64,000 nt of DNA, from NCBI RefSeq assembly GCF_018613835.1, contig NZ_JAGGPM010000028.1, forward strand, positions 62,001 to 126,000. Reading direction: 5' to 3'. How positions within the stretch are numbered: the first letter of the stretch is position 1; every line of letters begins with the position of its first letter. Of the stretch, positions 9,429 to 17,046 are shown in pieces. Source of the DNA: Arthrobacter sp. ISL-5. GTDB lineage: Bacteria; Actinomycetota; Actinomycetes; Actinomycetales; Micrococcaceae. A program made the position numbers and the translations under genes. The notes beneath the pieces are model-generated. The model was not told the origin of the DNA. It made no database searches and saw only the letters and a program-made list of their open reading frames with translations.

Positions 9429-9596
9429 ATGGCGGCTATGAAACCACGCACCGGCGACGGCCCTATGGAAGTAACCAAGGAGGGCCGCAGCCTCATCATG
9501 CGTGTGCCGCTCGAAGGCGGAGGGCGGCTCGTGGTTGAACTCAATGCCGCCGAGGCGGCCAACCTCAAGGAATGCCTCGTCGGCGTCACCGAATAA
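9429..9596 (+). CDS. DUF3117 family small protein
   Basis: A 55-residue protein, MAAMKPRTGDGPMEVTKEGR at its N-terminus, followed by an RVPLEGGGRLVVELNAAEA core. This matches the DUF3117 family, found almost universally in actinobacteria and of unknown function. The ATG at 9429 follows a good Shine-Dalgarno (GGAGGGG). The gene is monocistronic, preceded by a structured leader and ended by a strong hairpin. Its small size, high conservation and private regulatory signals suggest a housekeeping accessory role. No activity should be assigned. Confidence 0.9.
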   Translation: MAAMKPRTGDGPMEVTKEGRSLIMRVPLEGGGRLVVELNAAEAANLKECLVGVTE

Positions 9597-9603
9597 CGTG
9601 CCG

Positions 9604-9639
9604 GGCAGGGTCCGCAGCCAGCAGGCTGCGGACCCTGCC
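9604..9639. terminator. Bidirectional hairpin terminator
   Basis: Left arm 9604-9619 and right arm 9624-9639 form a perfect 16-bp stem with an AGCA loop, followed by TTT on the plus strand. It separates the DUF3117 gene from the convergent O-methyltransferase gene, whose stop codon begins two bases further. Confidence 0.88.
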
Positions 9640-9640
9640 T

Positions 9641-10273
9641 TTACTTCTTAACCGCTACCAGCAGCCCGTCTCCGGTGGGCAGCATCGCGGAGGACAGCCG
9701 GTCGTCGTCGCGCACGGACTTGCCAACCTGACGCAGCACAACGGTGGTCGCGTCGCGCGCCGTGGGGTTGGATACGCGGTCCTTGTCCAGGGCGTCGTTG
9801 ACGATCAGGAGGCCGCCGGATTTGAGCAGGCGGACGGCCTGCTCCACGTAGCGGGGGAAGTTGGGCTTGTCGCCGTCGATGAAGACGAGGTCGTAGGCGG
9901 CATCGGTCAGCCTCGGCAGGACATCGCCTGCGCGGCCCGAAATGGTGCGCGTCCGGTTGGCAGGGCTGCCGGCTTCCTGGAATGCCTCACGCGCGGCCTT
10001 GAGGTGCTCGACGTCCACATCGATGGTGGTCAGCACGGCCTGCGGGCCGAGCCCGCGGAGGATGCACACGCCGGACACCCCCGCGCCCGTGCCGATCTCG
10101 ACGGCGGTCTGCGCCTTGGAGGCGGCCGCCAGCACGGTCAGCACGGCCCCGACGCCGCGTCCGATGGGGGTTACGCCCAGCTCGAAGGAACGTTCCCGGG
10201 CGCGCAGCAGGACTTCATCCTCGGCAGGCAGATCTTCTGCATAGGACCAGCTCGTGGACTTATCGGCGCTCAT
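9641..10273 (-). CDS. Class I SAM-dependent O-methyltransferase
   Basis: A 210-residue protein resembling the catechol/caffeoyl-CoA-type O-methyltransferase family. The SAM-binding motif I is VEIGTGAGVSGVCILRGL; the acidic residue after the next strand lies in LTTIDVDVEHL. A metal-site-like DLVFIDGDKPNF motif follows and then an NDALDKDRV stretch, where divalent-metal-dependent members of this family place ligands. The protein is cytosolic with no signal peptide. In actinobacteria this gene commonly sits divergent from sigE, as it does here, and the 320-bp intergenic region probably holds both promoters. The methyl acceptor is unknown. Confidence 0.88.
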   Translation of the reverse strand: MSADKSTSWSYAEDLPAEDEVLLRARERSFELGVTPIGRGVGAVLTVLAAASKAQTAVEIGTGAGVSGVCILRGLGPQAVLTTIDVDVEHLKAAREAFQEAGSPANRTRTISGRAGDVLPRLTDAAYDLVFIDGDKPNFPRYVEQAVRLLKSGGLLIVNDALDKDRVSNPTARDATTVVLRQVGKSVRDDDRLSSAMLPTGDGLLVAVKK

Positions 10274-10593
10274 GGGTATTCGCTTTCTGGGCGGCAGGGG
10301 GCATGTTTCTTACAGCGTACTTGGTCGGGCCGTGCGCGGCGGGAAGGTGACGGCGGGGTGGCCTGTGATGGCGGATACTGCCGGGGCTCCCGGGTGCGTC
10401 GCACCCGTCCATGCGGCGCCGGAAACCCCCTGAAGCCTCCGTTGTTGCGCTTTTGGCTAAAGGGGGCCCCGCCATCAGGAAATTCCCAGCCATCTTTGAA
10501 ATGATGGTTATCCGCTCATCCAAGTGGTGATCGGCGCCGAACCAATGATGTCAACCACATCAGGCGTTAGTACATCCACGAGGGGAGTGGACG
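10274..10593. other. 320-bp divergent intergenic region between O-methyltransferase and sigE
   Basis: No convincing coding sequence. It contains a small hairpin (GGGTGCGTCGCACCC at about 10392-10406), an ECF-like promoter candidate (10421-10447), and just before sigE the leader with AGGGGAG as ribosome binding site. A long sigE leader with several promoters would be expected by analogy with mycobacteria. Confidence 0.6.
10421..10447 (+). promoter_or_regulatory. Candidate ECF-sigma (SigE-type) autoregulatory promoter
   Basis: GGAAAC at 10421-10426 and GTTG at 10444-10447 are separated by 17 bp. This resembles the GGAAC-N17/18-GTT pattern of SigE/SigH-type ECF promoters. It lies about 150 bp upstream of sigE on the same strand, as expected for autoregulation. 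The match is to a short, degenerate consensus, so chance is possible. Confidence 0.35.
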
Positions 10594-11211
10594 ATGTCAG
10601 GATCAGTTGTGGCACCTGTCCCTACAATTGAAGAGCCCGCAGCCGACTGGGTCATGCCCACGTGGGAGGAAGTGGTGACCAACCACTCCGCCAAGGTCTA
10701 CCGGCTTGCGTACCGGCTCACCGGCAACAAGTACGACGCCGAGGACCTCACGCAGGAAGTGTTCGTCCGGGTCTTCCGTTCGCTGGCGAACTTCAAGCCC
10801 GGAACGCTGGACGGCTGGCTGCACAGGATCACCACGAACCTGTTCCTGGACCAGGCCCGGCGCAAGAGCCGGATCCGTTTCGACGCCCTGGCGGAGGACG
10901 CCGAATCACGGCTGCCGGGCCGGGAGCCGGGGCCGGAGCAGAGCTTTGAGCTGAACAACCTTGACCTCGATGTCCAGGCCGCGCTGGAGGAACTCCCGCC
11001 GGACTTCCGCGCCGCGGTAGTGCTGTGCGACCTTGAGGGCTTGTCCTACGACGAGGTTGCCGAGGCGCTGGGCGTGAAACTCGGCACCGTGAGGTCGCGT
11101 ATCCACCGCGGCCGGACCATGCTGCGGGAGAAGCTCGCCCACCGCGATCCGCGGCCCGCGCAGTCCCGCAAGCCGCGGTTGAAGTTGCCCCGCATCGCCG
11201 GCGTTCTCTGA
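10594..11211 (+). CDS. sigE: ECF RNA polymerase sigma factor SigE
   Basis: Extracytoplasmic-function sigma factor, 205 residues. Region 2 contains [20 protein letters not shown], with the DAEDLTQ element that binds core polymerase, and continues to [16 protein letters not shown] for -10 recognition. Region 4 contains [20 protein letters not shown], then [21 protein letters not shown], a helix-turn-helix for -35 binding. It likely governs cell-envelope and redox stress genes. The following gene encodes a zinc-motif anti-sigma factor and then come tatB and mrp, the gene order known around mycobacterial sigE. The Lys/Arg-rich C-terminal tail (about residues 185-205) is typical. Confidence 0.95.
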   Translation: MSGSVVAPVPTIEEPAADWVMPTWEEVVTNHSAKVYRLAYRLTGNKYDAEDLTQEVFVRVFRSLANFKPGTLDGWLHRITTNLFLDQARRKSRIRFDALAEDAESRLPGREPGPEQSFELNNLDLDVQAALEELPPDFRAAVVLCDLEGLSYDEVAEALGVKLGTVRSRIHRGRTMLREKLAHRDPRPAQSRKPRLKLPRIAGVL

Positions 11212-11219
11212 TCGGCGCC

Positions 11220-12269
11220 ATGGGTCATCTGCATCGCTTACTGGGGGGGCTTAAGGACAAAACGGCATCTCTGCACGTCGCGGCGGTGCGTCACCCGGGG
11301 ACAACAGATCATGTCCGCCAGTGCGCTGATTGCTCTGCCGCGCTCAGGCGGCAGCGGCAGTACCTTGAAAGGCTCCGCGGTGCCGCCATCCCGGCGGCCA
11401 GCGACGAACTGACGGCGCGGCTGCTCCTGCAGACGCAGCAGCTTGCCATGGCGCCCGCTGCGGACGCTCCACGGCCCAGTGCCCTTAGGCTCGCAGGACT
11501 TGCCGGCGGCGTTGCCGTCGTGGCCGCCGGAGCCGTCGCTGCGGGAGCGTACCTGTCTGCCGGTGAACCCCCGCAGTATGCGGCCGCCGCCGGGTCAGCT
11601 TCCGTTTCCGGAGCGTCCGGGCACACTGGCGCCGGTGGCGGTCCGGGCCGGGACGATTTGCCCGTGACCGGTGCGGCCGGGAATGGGTCGGCGGCCAGCG
11701 AGGCGGAAAGCCGGCTGGCGACCCTGCGATCCCATGGCTGGGCGTGTCCGGACCTCAAGGCCATGGGATTCCGGATTGTATCCGCAACGACGACCGAGCG
11801 GGGCGGCCAACGCGCCGTTGAACTGCTGCTCTCGGACGGCCGGCATCTGGCGACGATCCTGGAACAGCACTCCGCCGCGGTTCCCGCCGAAGGCCAGGAC
11901 CCGGCCGCATCACCAACCGCTCCGGAGTCACCGGTCAACCCCCTGACGGGTCACCCGGCAAGGCTCGACGGGTTCGTCCCCGTTGGCGCTGCCGGCGGTG
12001 AGGCGGCGGGACGGCTCTGGATCAAGACGGCGGCGCCCTGGAGCGCGATCTACCAGGCTTCCGGGACCACATTCACCTACGTGTCCGACCTGCCGGCGGA
12101 TGCTGCCGACGACGCCGTGGCGGCGCTGGCGGCGGCAGGCTTGGCGACGCACCCCGGAATCGTGGCAACCTCACGGTCGGAAGCGGGCGAGGACAATCCC
12201 GGCGCCGAATCCATCCTCGACCGCATGGGGCGCGGACTCCGCAAGATAGCACGGCATTTCCCGAATTGA
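11220..12269 (+). CDS. Anti-sigma factor with ZAS-like motif and large extracytoplasmic domain (RseA-like)
   Basis: A 349-residue protein encoded 8 bp after sigE. Residues 31-38 read HVRQCADC, the His-x3-Cys-x2-Cys zinc-binding anti-sigma (ZAS) motif, used by redox-responsive anti-sigma factors that hold ECF sigmas. A membrane segment follows at about 90-112 (LAGLAGGVAVVAAGAVAAGA), and the remaining ~235 residues should be outside the cell. Mycobacterial RseA is much shorter, from memory about 150 residues, so the exported domain here is an enlarged putative sensor. It contains a Ser/Gly-rich linker and then folded-looking segments such as WIKTAAPWSAIYQASGTTFT. Binding to this SigE is inferred from position and motif. 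Confidence 0.82.
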   Translation: MGHLHRLLGGLKDKTASLHVAAVRHPGTTDHVRQCADCSAALRRQRQYLERLRGAAIPAASDELTARLLLQTQQLAMAPAADAPRPSALRLAGLAGGVAVVAAGAVAAGAYLSAGEPPQYAAAAGSASVSGASGHTGAGGGPGRDDLPVTGAAGNGSAASEAESRLATLRSHGWACPDLKAMGFRIVSATTTERGGQRAVELLLSDGRHLATILEQHSAAVPAEGQDPAASPTAPESPVNPLTGHPARLDGFVPVGAAGGEAAGRLWIKTAAPWSAIYQASGTTFTYVSDLPADAADDAVAALAAAGLATHPGIVATSRSEAGEDNPGAESILDRMGRGLRKIARHFPN

Positions 12270-12358
12270 CATGCGTCCCGGCTGTGCCGGCGGGCGGAAT
12301 CCGGCCATGACCGGCACGAAATCGTCGCCACGTCCCAGGAGAGGGTAATCTTCCTAAA

Positions 12359-12781
12359 GTGTTTGGAATCAACGGCCCGGAGTTTCTGCTTCTGCTGCTC
12401 ATCGGCATTCTGGTGATCGGTCCCCAGCGGCTGCCCGAATACACCCAGAAGCTGGCAAACCTGGTCCGCGAAGTTCGCCGCATGGCGTCCGGGGCACGGG
12501 AGCAGATCAAAGAAGAAGTCGGCATCGACATCGACGACGTCGACTGGAAGAAGTACGACCCCCGCCAGTACGATCCGCGCCGCATCATCAAGGAAGCACT
12601 CCTCGATGACGACACGAAGCCGGTCAGCCCGGGAGCGCCTTCCAGCGGTACCGCTTCCACCGCGGCCGCCGTGGCCGGTGCGGTGGCGGCGGGAGAATCG
12701 TCGCCGGAATCCCGCACCAGGCCGCTGCTTGAGCGCCTGCCCGACGGCGTGCCCGCACCTTTCGACACGGAAGCCACCTAG
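12359..12781 (+). CDS. tatB: Sec-independent (twin-arginine) translocase subunit TatB
   Basis: A 140-residue protein with an N-terminal membrane helix (FGINGPEFLLLLLIGILVIG) leading into the GPQRLPEYTQKLANLVREVR amphipathic helix. Glu8 and the Gly-Pro hinge are features of the TatA/B family. An acidic/basic central part and an Ala/Pro-rich C-terminal tail follow, as in actinobacterial TatB. TatB receives folded Tat substrates together with TatC, which is not in this window. The start is GTG at 12359. It shares the sigE neighbourhood but is 89 bp from the anti-sigma gene and may have its own promoter. One Tat substrate candidate is encoded in the window (31583-32260). Confidence 0.92.
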   Translation: MFGINGPEFLLLLLIGILVIGPQRLPEYTQKLANLVREVRRMASGAREQIKEEVGIDIDDVDWKKYDPRQYDPRRIIKEALLDDDTKPVSPGAPSSGTASTAAAVAGAVAAGESSPESRTRPLLERLPDGVPAPFDTEAT

Positions 12782-12807
12782 GCCCTGCCGTCACCTAGGT
12801 CCTCAGG

Positions 12808-13935
12808 TCAGCGGGGCTGCAGCCCCAAGGACATTCCGGTAAGGCCGCGGGGTTTGGCCGCAAGTTGTCCGGCGATCCCGGACAGCGCCGCCGCTGCGGG
12901 CGTTTCGGGACGGCCGAGCACGATGGGCTGGCCCGTGTCCCCGCCTTCGCGCAGAAGTATGTCCAGGGGGATCTGGCCCAGCAACGGCACATCCTTGCCG
13001 GTGGCGGCGCTCAGCCGTTCGGTGAGCGACTGCCCGCCGCCGGTTCCGAACAGAGCCATCCGGCCGCCGTCGGGCATTTCCAGATACGACATGTTCTCGA
13101 TGACCCCCGCCACTGTCTGCCCCGTCTGGGTGGCGATGGCACCTGCCCGCTCCGCGACATCGGCCGCGGCCGCCTGGGGAGTGGTGACCACCAGAATCTC
13201 GGCCTTGGGAAGCAGCTGCGCCACCGAAATGGCGATGTCGCCGGTGCCGGGAGGCAGATCAAGGAACAGGACGTCCAGGTCGCCGAAATAGACGTCGGTG
13301 AGGAACTGCTCGAGTGCCCGGTGCAGCATCGGTCCGCGCCAGGCCACCGGCTGGTTGCCCGTGACGAACATGCCGATGGAGATCACCTTCACCCCGTAGG
13401 CCACGGGCGGAAGGATCATGTCGTCCACCCGGGTAGGCGGCTGCGTGATGCCCATCAGGGCCGGAACCGAGAAGCCGTAGACATCCGCGTCCACGATACC
13501 CACCCGCAGGCCCTGGGCCGCCAGGGAGCAGGCCAGGTTGACGGTCACGGACGACTTTCCCACGCCGCCTTTGCCGCTGGCCACGGCAAACACCTTCGTC
13601 AGCGATCCCGGCTGGTTGAACGGGACGCCCCGCTGGCCGCCGGGACCGCGGAGCTGCTCCTTCAGGGCGTCGCGCTGGGCCTGGGTCATGACCTTCAGGT
13701 CGACGTCGACGGCGGTGACGCCGGGAACGGCCAGCAGCGCGGCCTCCGAATCCCTCGTGATGGTGTCCCTGAGTGGGCAGCCCGCGATGGTGAGCAGCAC
13801 CGCGAGGCGCACGGTGCCGTCGTCGGAAATCGCCACGGAATCGATCATGCCCAGTTCCGTGATGGGTCGGCGGAGTTCCGGATCGATGACGGTTGCCAGC
13901 GCAGCGTTGACTGCCTCGACGAGGGCGGTGCTCAT
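12808..13935 (-). CDS. mrp: Mrp/ApbC-type P-loop ATPase, iron-sulfur carrier
   Basis: A 375-residue cytosolic protein with an N-terminal MIP18/DUF59 domain (about residues 1-90, VIDPELRRPITELGMI) and a C-terminal MinD-like ATPase domain. The deviant Walker A is ASGKGGVGKSS (residues 119-129), and LFLDLPPGTGD is the Walker B region. Mrp proteins bind and transfer Fe-S clusters. The CxxC motif present in many Mrp proteins is absent here: the corresponding region reads ENMSYLEMPDGGR. As I recall, actinobacterial members also lack it, so cluster binding may differ. The gene converges on tatB and lies upstream of no other gene in its unit. Confidence 0.92.
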   Translation of the reverse strand: MSTALVEAVNAALATVIDPELRRPITELGMIDSVAISDDGTVRLAVLLTIAGCPLRDTITRDSEAALLAVPGVTAVDVDLKVMTQAQRDALKEQLRGPGGQRGVPFNQPGSLTKVFAVASGKGGVGKSSVTVNLACSLAAQGLRVGIVDADVYGFSVPALMGITQPPTRVDDMILPPVAYGVKVISIGMFVTGNQPVAWRGPMLHRALEQFLTDVYFGDLDVLFLDLPPGTGDIAISVAQLLPKAEILVVTTPQAAAADVAERAGAIATQTGQTVAGVIENMSYLEMPDGGRMALFGTGGGQSLTERLSAATGKDVPLLGQIPLDILLREGGDTGQPIVLGRPETPAAAALSGIAGQLAAKPRGLTGMSLGLQPR

Positions 13936-13946
13936 GCTGTGGGTAC

Positions 13947-14666
13947 TCAGCTTTCGGGAGAGGTGGGACGCGGCTGGGCCGAACGGCCCTGGCGCGTCTT
14001 GTCCGGCTTGACCTTGGGGATCTGCTGGGTCCGCGGGTTGCGTTGCCGCTCCCGCTTTTCCTTCAGCTTCTCCCTGACCAGTTCGCGGGGGGACTCGTGG
14101 CTGCCGGGCCCGGTGGCTTCGTGGGTGCGCAACTCCTCCTGGGCCTCCAGCAGGTCTTCGAGCATGCTGCGGAGTTCAGCCCTGACGTAATCGCGGGTGG
14201 CCACTTCACGCAGCGCGATGCGCAGCGACGCCAGCTCGCGGGTCAGGTATTCGGTGTCGGACAGGTTGCGCTCCGCACGCTGGCGGTCCTGCTGAAGGGA
14301 GACGCGGTCCCGGTCGTCCTGGCGGTTCTGTGCCAGCAGCAGCAGCGGCGCCGCGTAGGAGGCCTGCAGGGAGAGCATCAGCGTCAGGAGTGTGAAGCCG
14401 AGCTCAACCCTGTCGAACTGCCAGGCGGTGGGCGCGAACGTGTTCCAGACCAGCCAGAACAAACAGAACACGGTCATGTACAGCAGGAACTGCGGCGTGC
14501 CCATGAAGCGGGCAAACCCCTCTGTGGCATGGCCGAAGGCATCGGGATCCGGTTTGAACTTGGGCAGTATGCGCTGCCGGCCGCTCAGCGGGGTGTCCAG
14601 GCTCCCTTTGCCCGCGGCCTTTCCTGGCGTCCGCGGACCGGCGCCCTTTGTATCTTTTTCAGCCAA
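13947..14666 (-). CDS. DUF1003 membrane protein
   Basis: A 239-residue protein from a TTG at 14664-14666 preceded by GGAGG; longer in-frame readings upstream lie inside the neighbouring gene and lack family sequence. The DUF1003 core shows FLLYMTVFCLFWLVWNTFAP and LMLSLQASYAAPLLLLAQNR, two membrane helices with the NxxxP and QASYAAPLLLLAQNRQ signatures. A long charged C-terminal region follows (RDRVSLQQDRQRAERNLSDT) that looks helical. The gene start overlaps the stop of the MgtE-like gene by 8 bases, so the two are translated together. The function of the family is unknown; coupling to a magnesium-sensor-like protein hints at ion homeostasis. Confidence 0.85.
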   Translation of the reverse strand: MAEKDTKGAGPRTPGKAAGKGSLDTPLSGRQRILPKFKPDPDAFGHATEGFARFMGTPQFLLYMTVFCLFWLVWNTFAPTAWQFDRVELGFTLLTLMLSLQASYAAPLLLLAQNRQDDRDRVSLQQDRQRAERNLSDTEYLTRELASLRIALREVATRDYVRAELRSMLEDLLEAQEELRTHEATGPGSHESPRELVREKLKEKRERQRNPRTQQIPKVKPDKTRQGRSAQPRPTSPES

Positions 14667-15945
14667 TGCGGCCTCCAAGCCTTCTGATGGGAGCTTCGCC
14701 GTCGTTGGCCCGCCAGTCATCCGGCAGCAAATGATCCAGGACGTCATCAACGGTCACGGCCCCCACCAGCCGGCCGGCCTGGTTGACCACGGGCAGCGAG
14801 TTCAGGTTGTAGGTGGCCAGGGTGCGGGCCACTTCGCTGATGTGCGCCTGGTCCGACAGCGGCTCCAGGTTCTTGTCCACGAGGTTGCCGAGCGGCTCGA
14901 ACGGCGGATAGCGCAGCAGCTGCTGGATGTGCACCACGCCAAGGAAGCGGCCGGTGGGAGTTTCCAGCGGCGGCCGGGCGATGAAGATGGACGAAGCCAG
15001 GGCAGGGGACAGCTCTTCGCGCCGGACGTGGGCGAGTGCCTCGGCCACTGTGGCCTCGGGCGGCAGGATGACCGGAACAGGGGTCATCAGGCCGCCGGCC
15101 GTGTCTTCGTCGTATTCGAGCAGGCGGCGGACGTCTTCCGCACCTTCGGGCTCCATCAGCTGCAGCAGTTCCTCGGCCTGCGCGGAGGGTAGTTCACCGA
15201 GGAGGTCGGCGGCGTCGTCGGGGTCCATCTCCTCCAGGACATCGGCCGCGCGCTGGACGTCCAAGGCGGAGAGGATCTCCACCTGGTCGTCTTCCGGCAG
15301 CTCCTGCAGGACGTCGGCGAGGCGTTCGTCCTGGAGTTCGCTCGCGACTTCGAACCGCCGCTTGTCGCTCATCTCCTGCAGTGCCTCTGCAAAGTCGGCC
15401 GGTTTGAGGTCCTCGTGGTTGGCGACGAACTGGGTGGCGGCCTGGGGCTCGGTCTTGGCGCCCTGGTTCGCGTCCGCCCAGTCGATGATCATGGTTTCGT
15501 TGCGCCGGAGCCTGCTCAACGGGGCCAGCGAATGGCCGCGCCGGACGAACAGCTTGCTGACGAACCAGTCGCCGGAGCGGTGCTGGTCCATCGCGATGTC
15601 CTCGATGGTGGCGTCGCCGCTGCCGTCCCGCAGCGTGACGCGGCGGTCGAACATCTCGGCCACCACCAGGGTCTCGGCGCCGCGCTGTTCGAAGCGGCGG
15701 AGATTGACCAGGCCGGTGCAGATGACCTGGGTCTGGTCGATGGAGGTAATCCGCGTCATGGGGACGAAGACGCGCTTCTTGCCGGGCACCTCGACGACGA
15801 TGCCCACCACATGGGGGGCGCCGCGGGTCCCGCGCGAGAGCACTACGACGTCGCGCAGCCGGCCCAGACGGTCGCCCAGGGGGTCGAAGACGTCTAGTCC
15901 CAGAAGGCGTGCAACGAAGACGCGGGTAGGATTTGTGCTCACCAC
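14659..15945 (-). CDS. MgtE N-domain/CBS protein without channel domain, PRC-barrel N-terminus
   Basis: A 428-residue soluble protein. Its N-terminus looks like a PRC-barrel-type beta domain (GLDVFDPLGDRLGRLRDVVV). The centre matches the MgtE N-terminal helical superhelix (EVASELQDERLADVLQELPE, ADVLEEMDPDDAADLLGELP). Two CBS domains follow in the C-terminal third, ending ...VTVDDVLDHLLP. The five-helix magnesium channel domain of true MgtE is absent and I see no membrane segment. It therefore looks like a detached Mg2+ or nucleotide sensor rather than a transporter. It overlaps the DUF1003 membrane gene, a possible partner. The GTG at 15943-15945 is the chosen start; a second GTG follows directly. 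Confidence 0.85.
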   Translation of the reverse strand: MVSTNPTRVFVARLLGLDVFDPLGDRLGRLRDVVVLSRGTRGAPHVVGIVVEVPGKKRVFVPMTRITSIDQTQVICTGLVNLRRFEQRGAETLVVAEMFDRRVTLRDGSGDATIEDIAMDQHRSGDWFVSKLFVRRGHSLAPLSRLRRNETMIIDWADANQGAKTEPQAATQFVANHEDLKPADFAEALQEMSDKRRFEVASELQDERLADVLQELPEDDQVEILSALDVQRAADVLEEMDPDDAADLLGELPSAQAEELLQLMEPEGAEDVRRLLEYDEDTAGGLMTPVPVILPPEATVAEALAHVRREELSPALASSIFIARPPLETPTGRFLGVVHIQQLLRYPPFEPLGNLVDKNLEPLSDQAHISEVARTLATYNLNSLPVVNQAGRLVGAVTVDDVLDHLLPDDWRANDGEAPIRRLGGRIG

Positions 15946-15972
15946 TACAGGCTACCGAGTCTGCTCTCTTTT

Positions 15973-15987
15973 AGCTGAATTTCAGCT
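15973..15987. promoter_or_regulatory. Short perfect inverted repeat in divergent promoter region
   Basis: AGCTGAATTTCAGCT: two 7-bp arms around one central base, located between the divergent MgtE-like and GSP17M-like genes and 32 bp before the latter's start codon. Spacing suits an operator, but no regulator can be named. Confidence 0.3.
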
Positions 15988-16018
15988 CGCACACATCCTT
16001 ATAGGCAAGAATGGGTGT

Positions 16019-16963
16019 ATGTCAAACATTTTTGGTGGTCCCAAGGCTGGTGTCCCGAACGGATCCGACGAGTCACGCACAGTCCCCACGGGGGATACCG
16101 TCGGCACGTATACCTCCTACCTGGACGCCCAGAAGGCCGTCGACTACCTCGCCGACCAGCAGTTCCCGGTGCACATGGTGTCCATCGTGGGCAATGACCT
16201 GAAGATGGTGGAACGGGTGACCGGACGGCTCAGCTACCCCCGCGTGGCACTGTCGGGTGCCCTGAGCGGCATGTGGTTCGGTCTCTTCGTCGGGGTCATG
16301 CTTTCCTTCTTCACGCCGGCCGGCGGGACGTTCTCGATCATCAGCTCCGTCCTGATGGGCGCTGCGTTCTTCATGCTCTTCGGGATTGTCACCTATGCCA
16401 CGCAGCGCGGCAAGCGTGATTTCACGTCCACCAGCCAGGTCGTGGCGACCAACTACGACGTCGTGGTGTCCTTCGAGGCCGCACATGAGGCCCGCCGGCT
16501 GCTGCAGCAGCTGCCGATGTCGCCGTCGGACGCCTCGGGCGGAGCCCGGCCCGCGACATACACGCAGCGCGACTACCAGGGCCAGCCGTACCAGCAGCAG
16601 CCCGGCCAGCACCCCGGGCAGCAGGGCCAGGCGCCGCAGCGGCCCGCCGGGTGGAATGACCCCTATGGCCAAAGGGCCCAAGATGCCCAGGGGCAGGACG
16701 CCCAGGGCTCTCAAACTCAAGGTTCCCAGACTCAGGGCCCCCAGGTTCCGGGCGCGCCGGTCGCGGGTGCACCCCAGTACGGGGTCGTCGATGGTCAGCC
16801 GGGCCAGACCCCGGACGGCCAGACCCCGGACGCCGGGCAGCGCGCGGGCCAGCGGCCTGCGGCGGTCCGTTACCCGGACCTGCCGGACGGACGCCCGCAG
16901 TATGGCGTGCGGGTGAGCGATCCCAGCCAGGTGCCGCAGCGCAAGGACGACGAGCAGCACTAG
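16019..16963 (+). CDS. GSP17M-type (general stress protein) membrane protein with long Gln/Pro-rich tail
   Basis: A 314-residue protein. The N-terminal domain resembles the general-stress-protein 17M family: GTYTSYLDAQKAVDYLADQQ followed by VHMVSIVGNDLKMVERVTGR. Two membrane segments lie at about 77-98 and 104-126 with a very short outside loop, so both termini should be cytosolic. After residue 165 the protein turns into a low-complexity tail rich in Gln, Gly and Pro, with near-repeats (QGSQTQGSQTQG) and YQGQPYQQQPGQ. The ATG at 16019 gives the family-like MSNIFGGP start; upstream in-frame sequence belongs to the opposite-strand gene. The function is unknown. The genomic position next to the SigE region suggests envelope stress, an inference. 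Confidence 0.83.
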   Translation: MSNIFGGPKAGVPNGSDESRTVPTGDTVGTYTSYLDAQKAVDYLADQQFPVHMVSIVGNDLKMVERVTGRLSYPRVALSGALSGMWFGLFVGVMLSFFTPAGGTFSIISSVLMGAAFFMLFGIVTYATQRGKRDFTSTSQVVATNYDVVVSFEAAHEARRLLQQLPMSPSDASGGARPATYTQRDYQGQPYQQQPGQHPGQQGQAPQRPAGWNDPYGQRAQDAQGQDAQGSQTQGSQTQGPQVPGAPVAGAPQYGVVDGQPGQTPDGQTPDAGQRAGQRPAAVRYPDLPDGRPQYGVRVSDPSQVPQRKDDEQH

Positions 16964-16975
16964 CAGCCCGAGGGC

Positions 16976-17020
16976 ACGAATAAGGCAGGGCCACCGGACG
17001 GTGGCCCTGCCTTTATTCGT
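16976..17020. terminator. Bidirectional hairpin terminator with flanking A/T tracts
   Basis: Left arm 16976-16995 pairs with right arm 17000-17020 with a one-base bulge and a 4-nt loop. The stem is G/C-rich in the centre and A/T-rich at the base. It sits between the convergent stress-protein and aminopeptidase genes. Confidence 0.85.
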
Positions 17021-17046
17021 TGCCGGGCCGCGCAAACCGCCGGGGG

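Noticed and set aside
14927-16018. Long N-terminal extension of the stress-protein frame
   Set aside because: It is antisense to the MgtE-like gene and Ser/Arg-rich; the natural start is the ATG at 16019 with family-like sequence after it.
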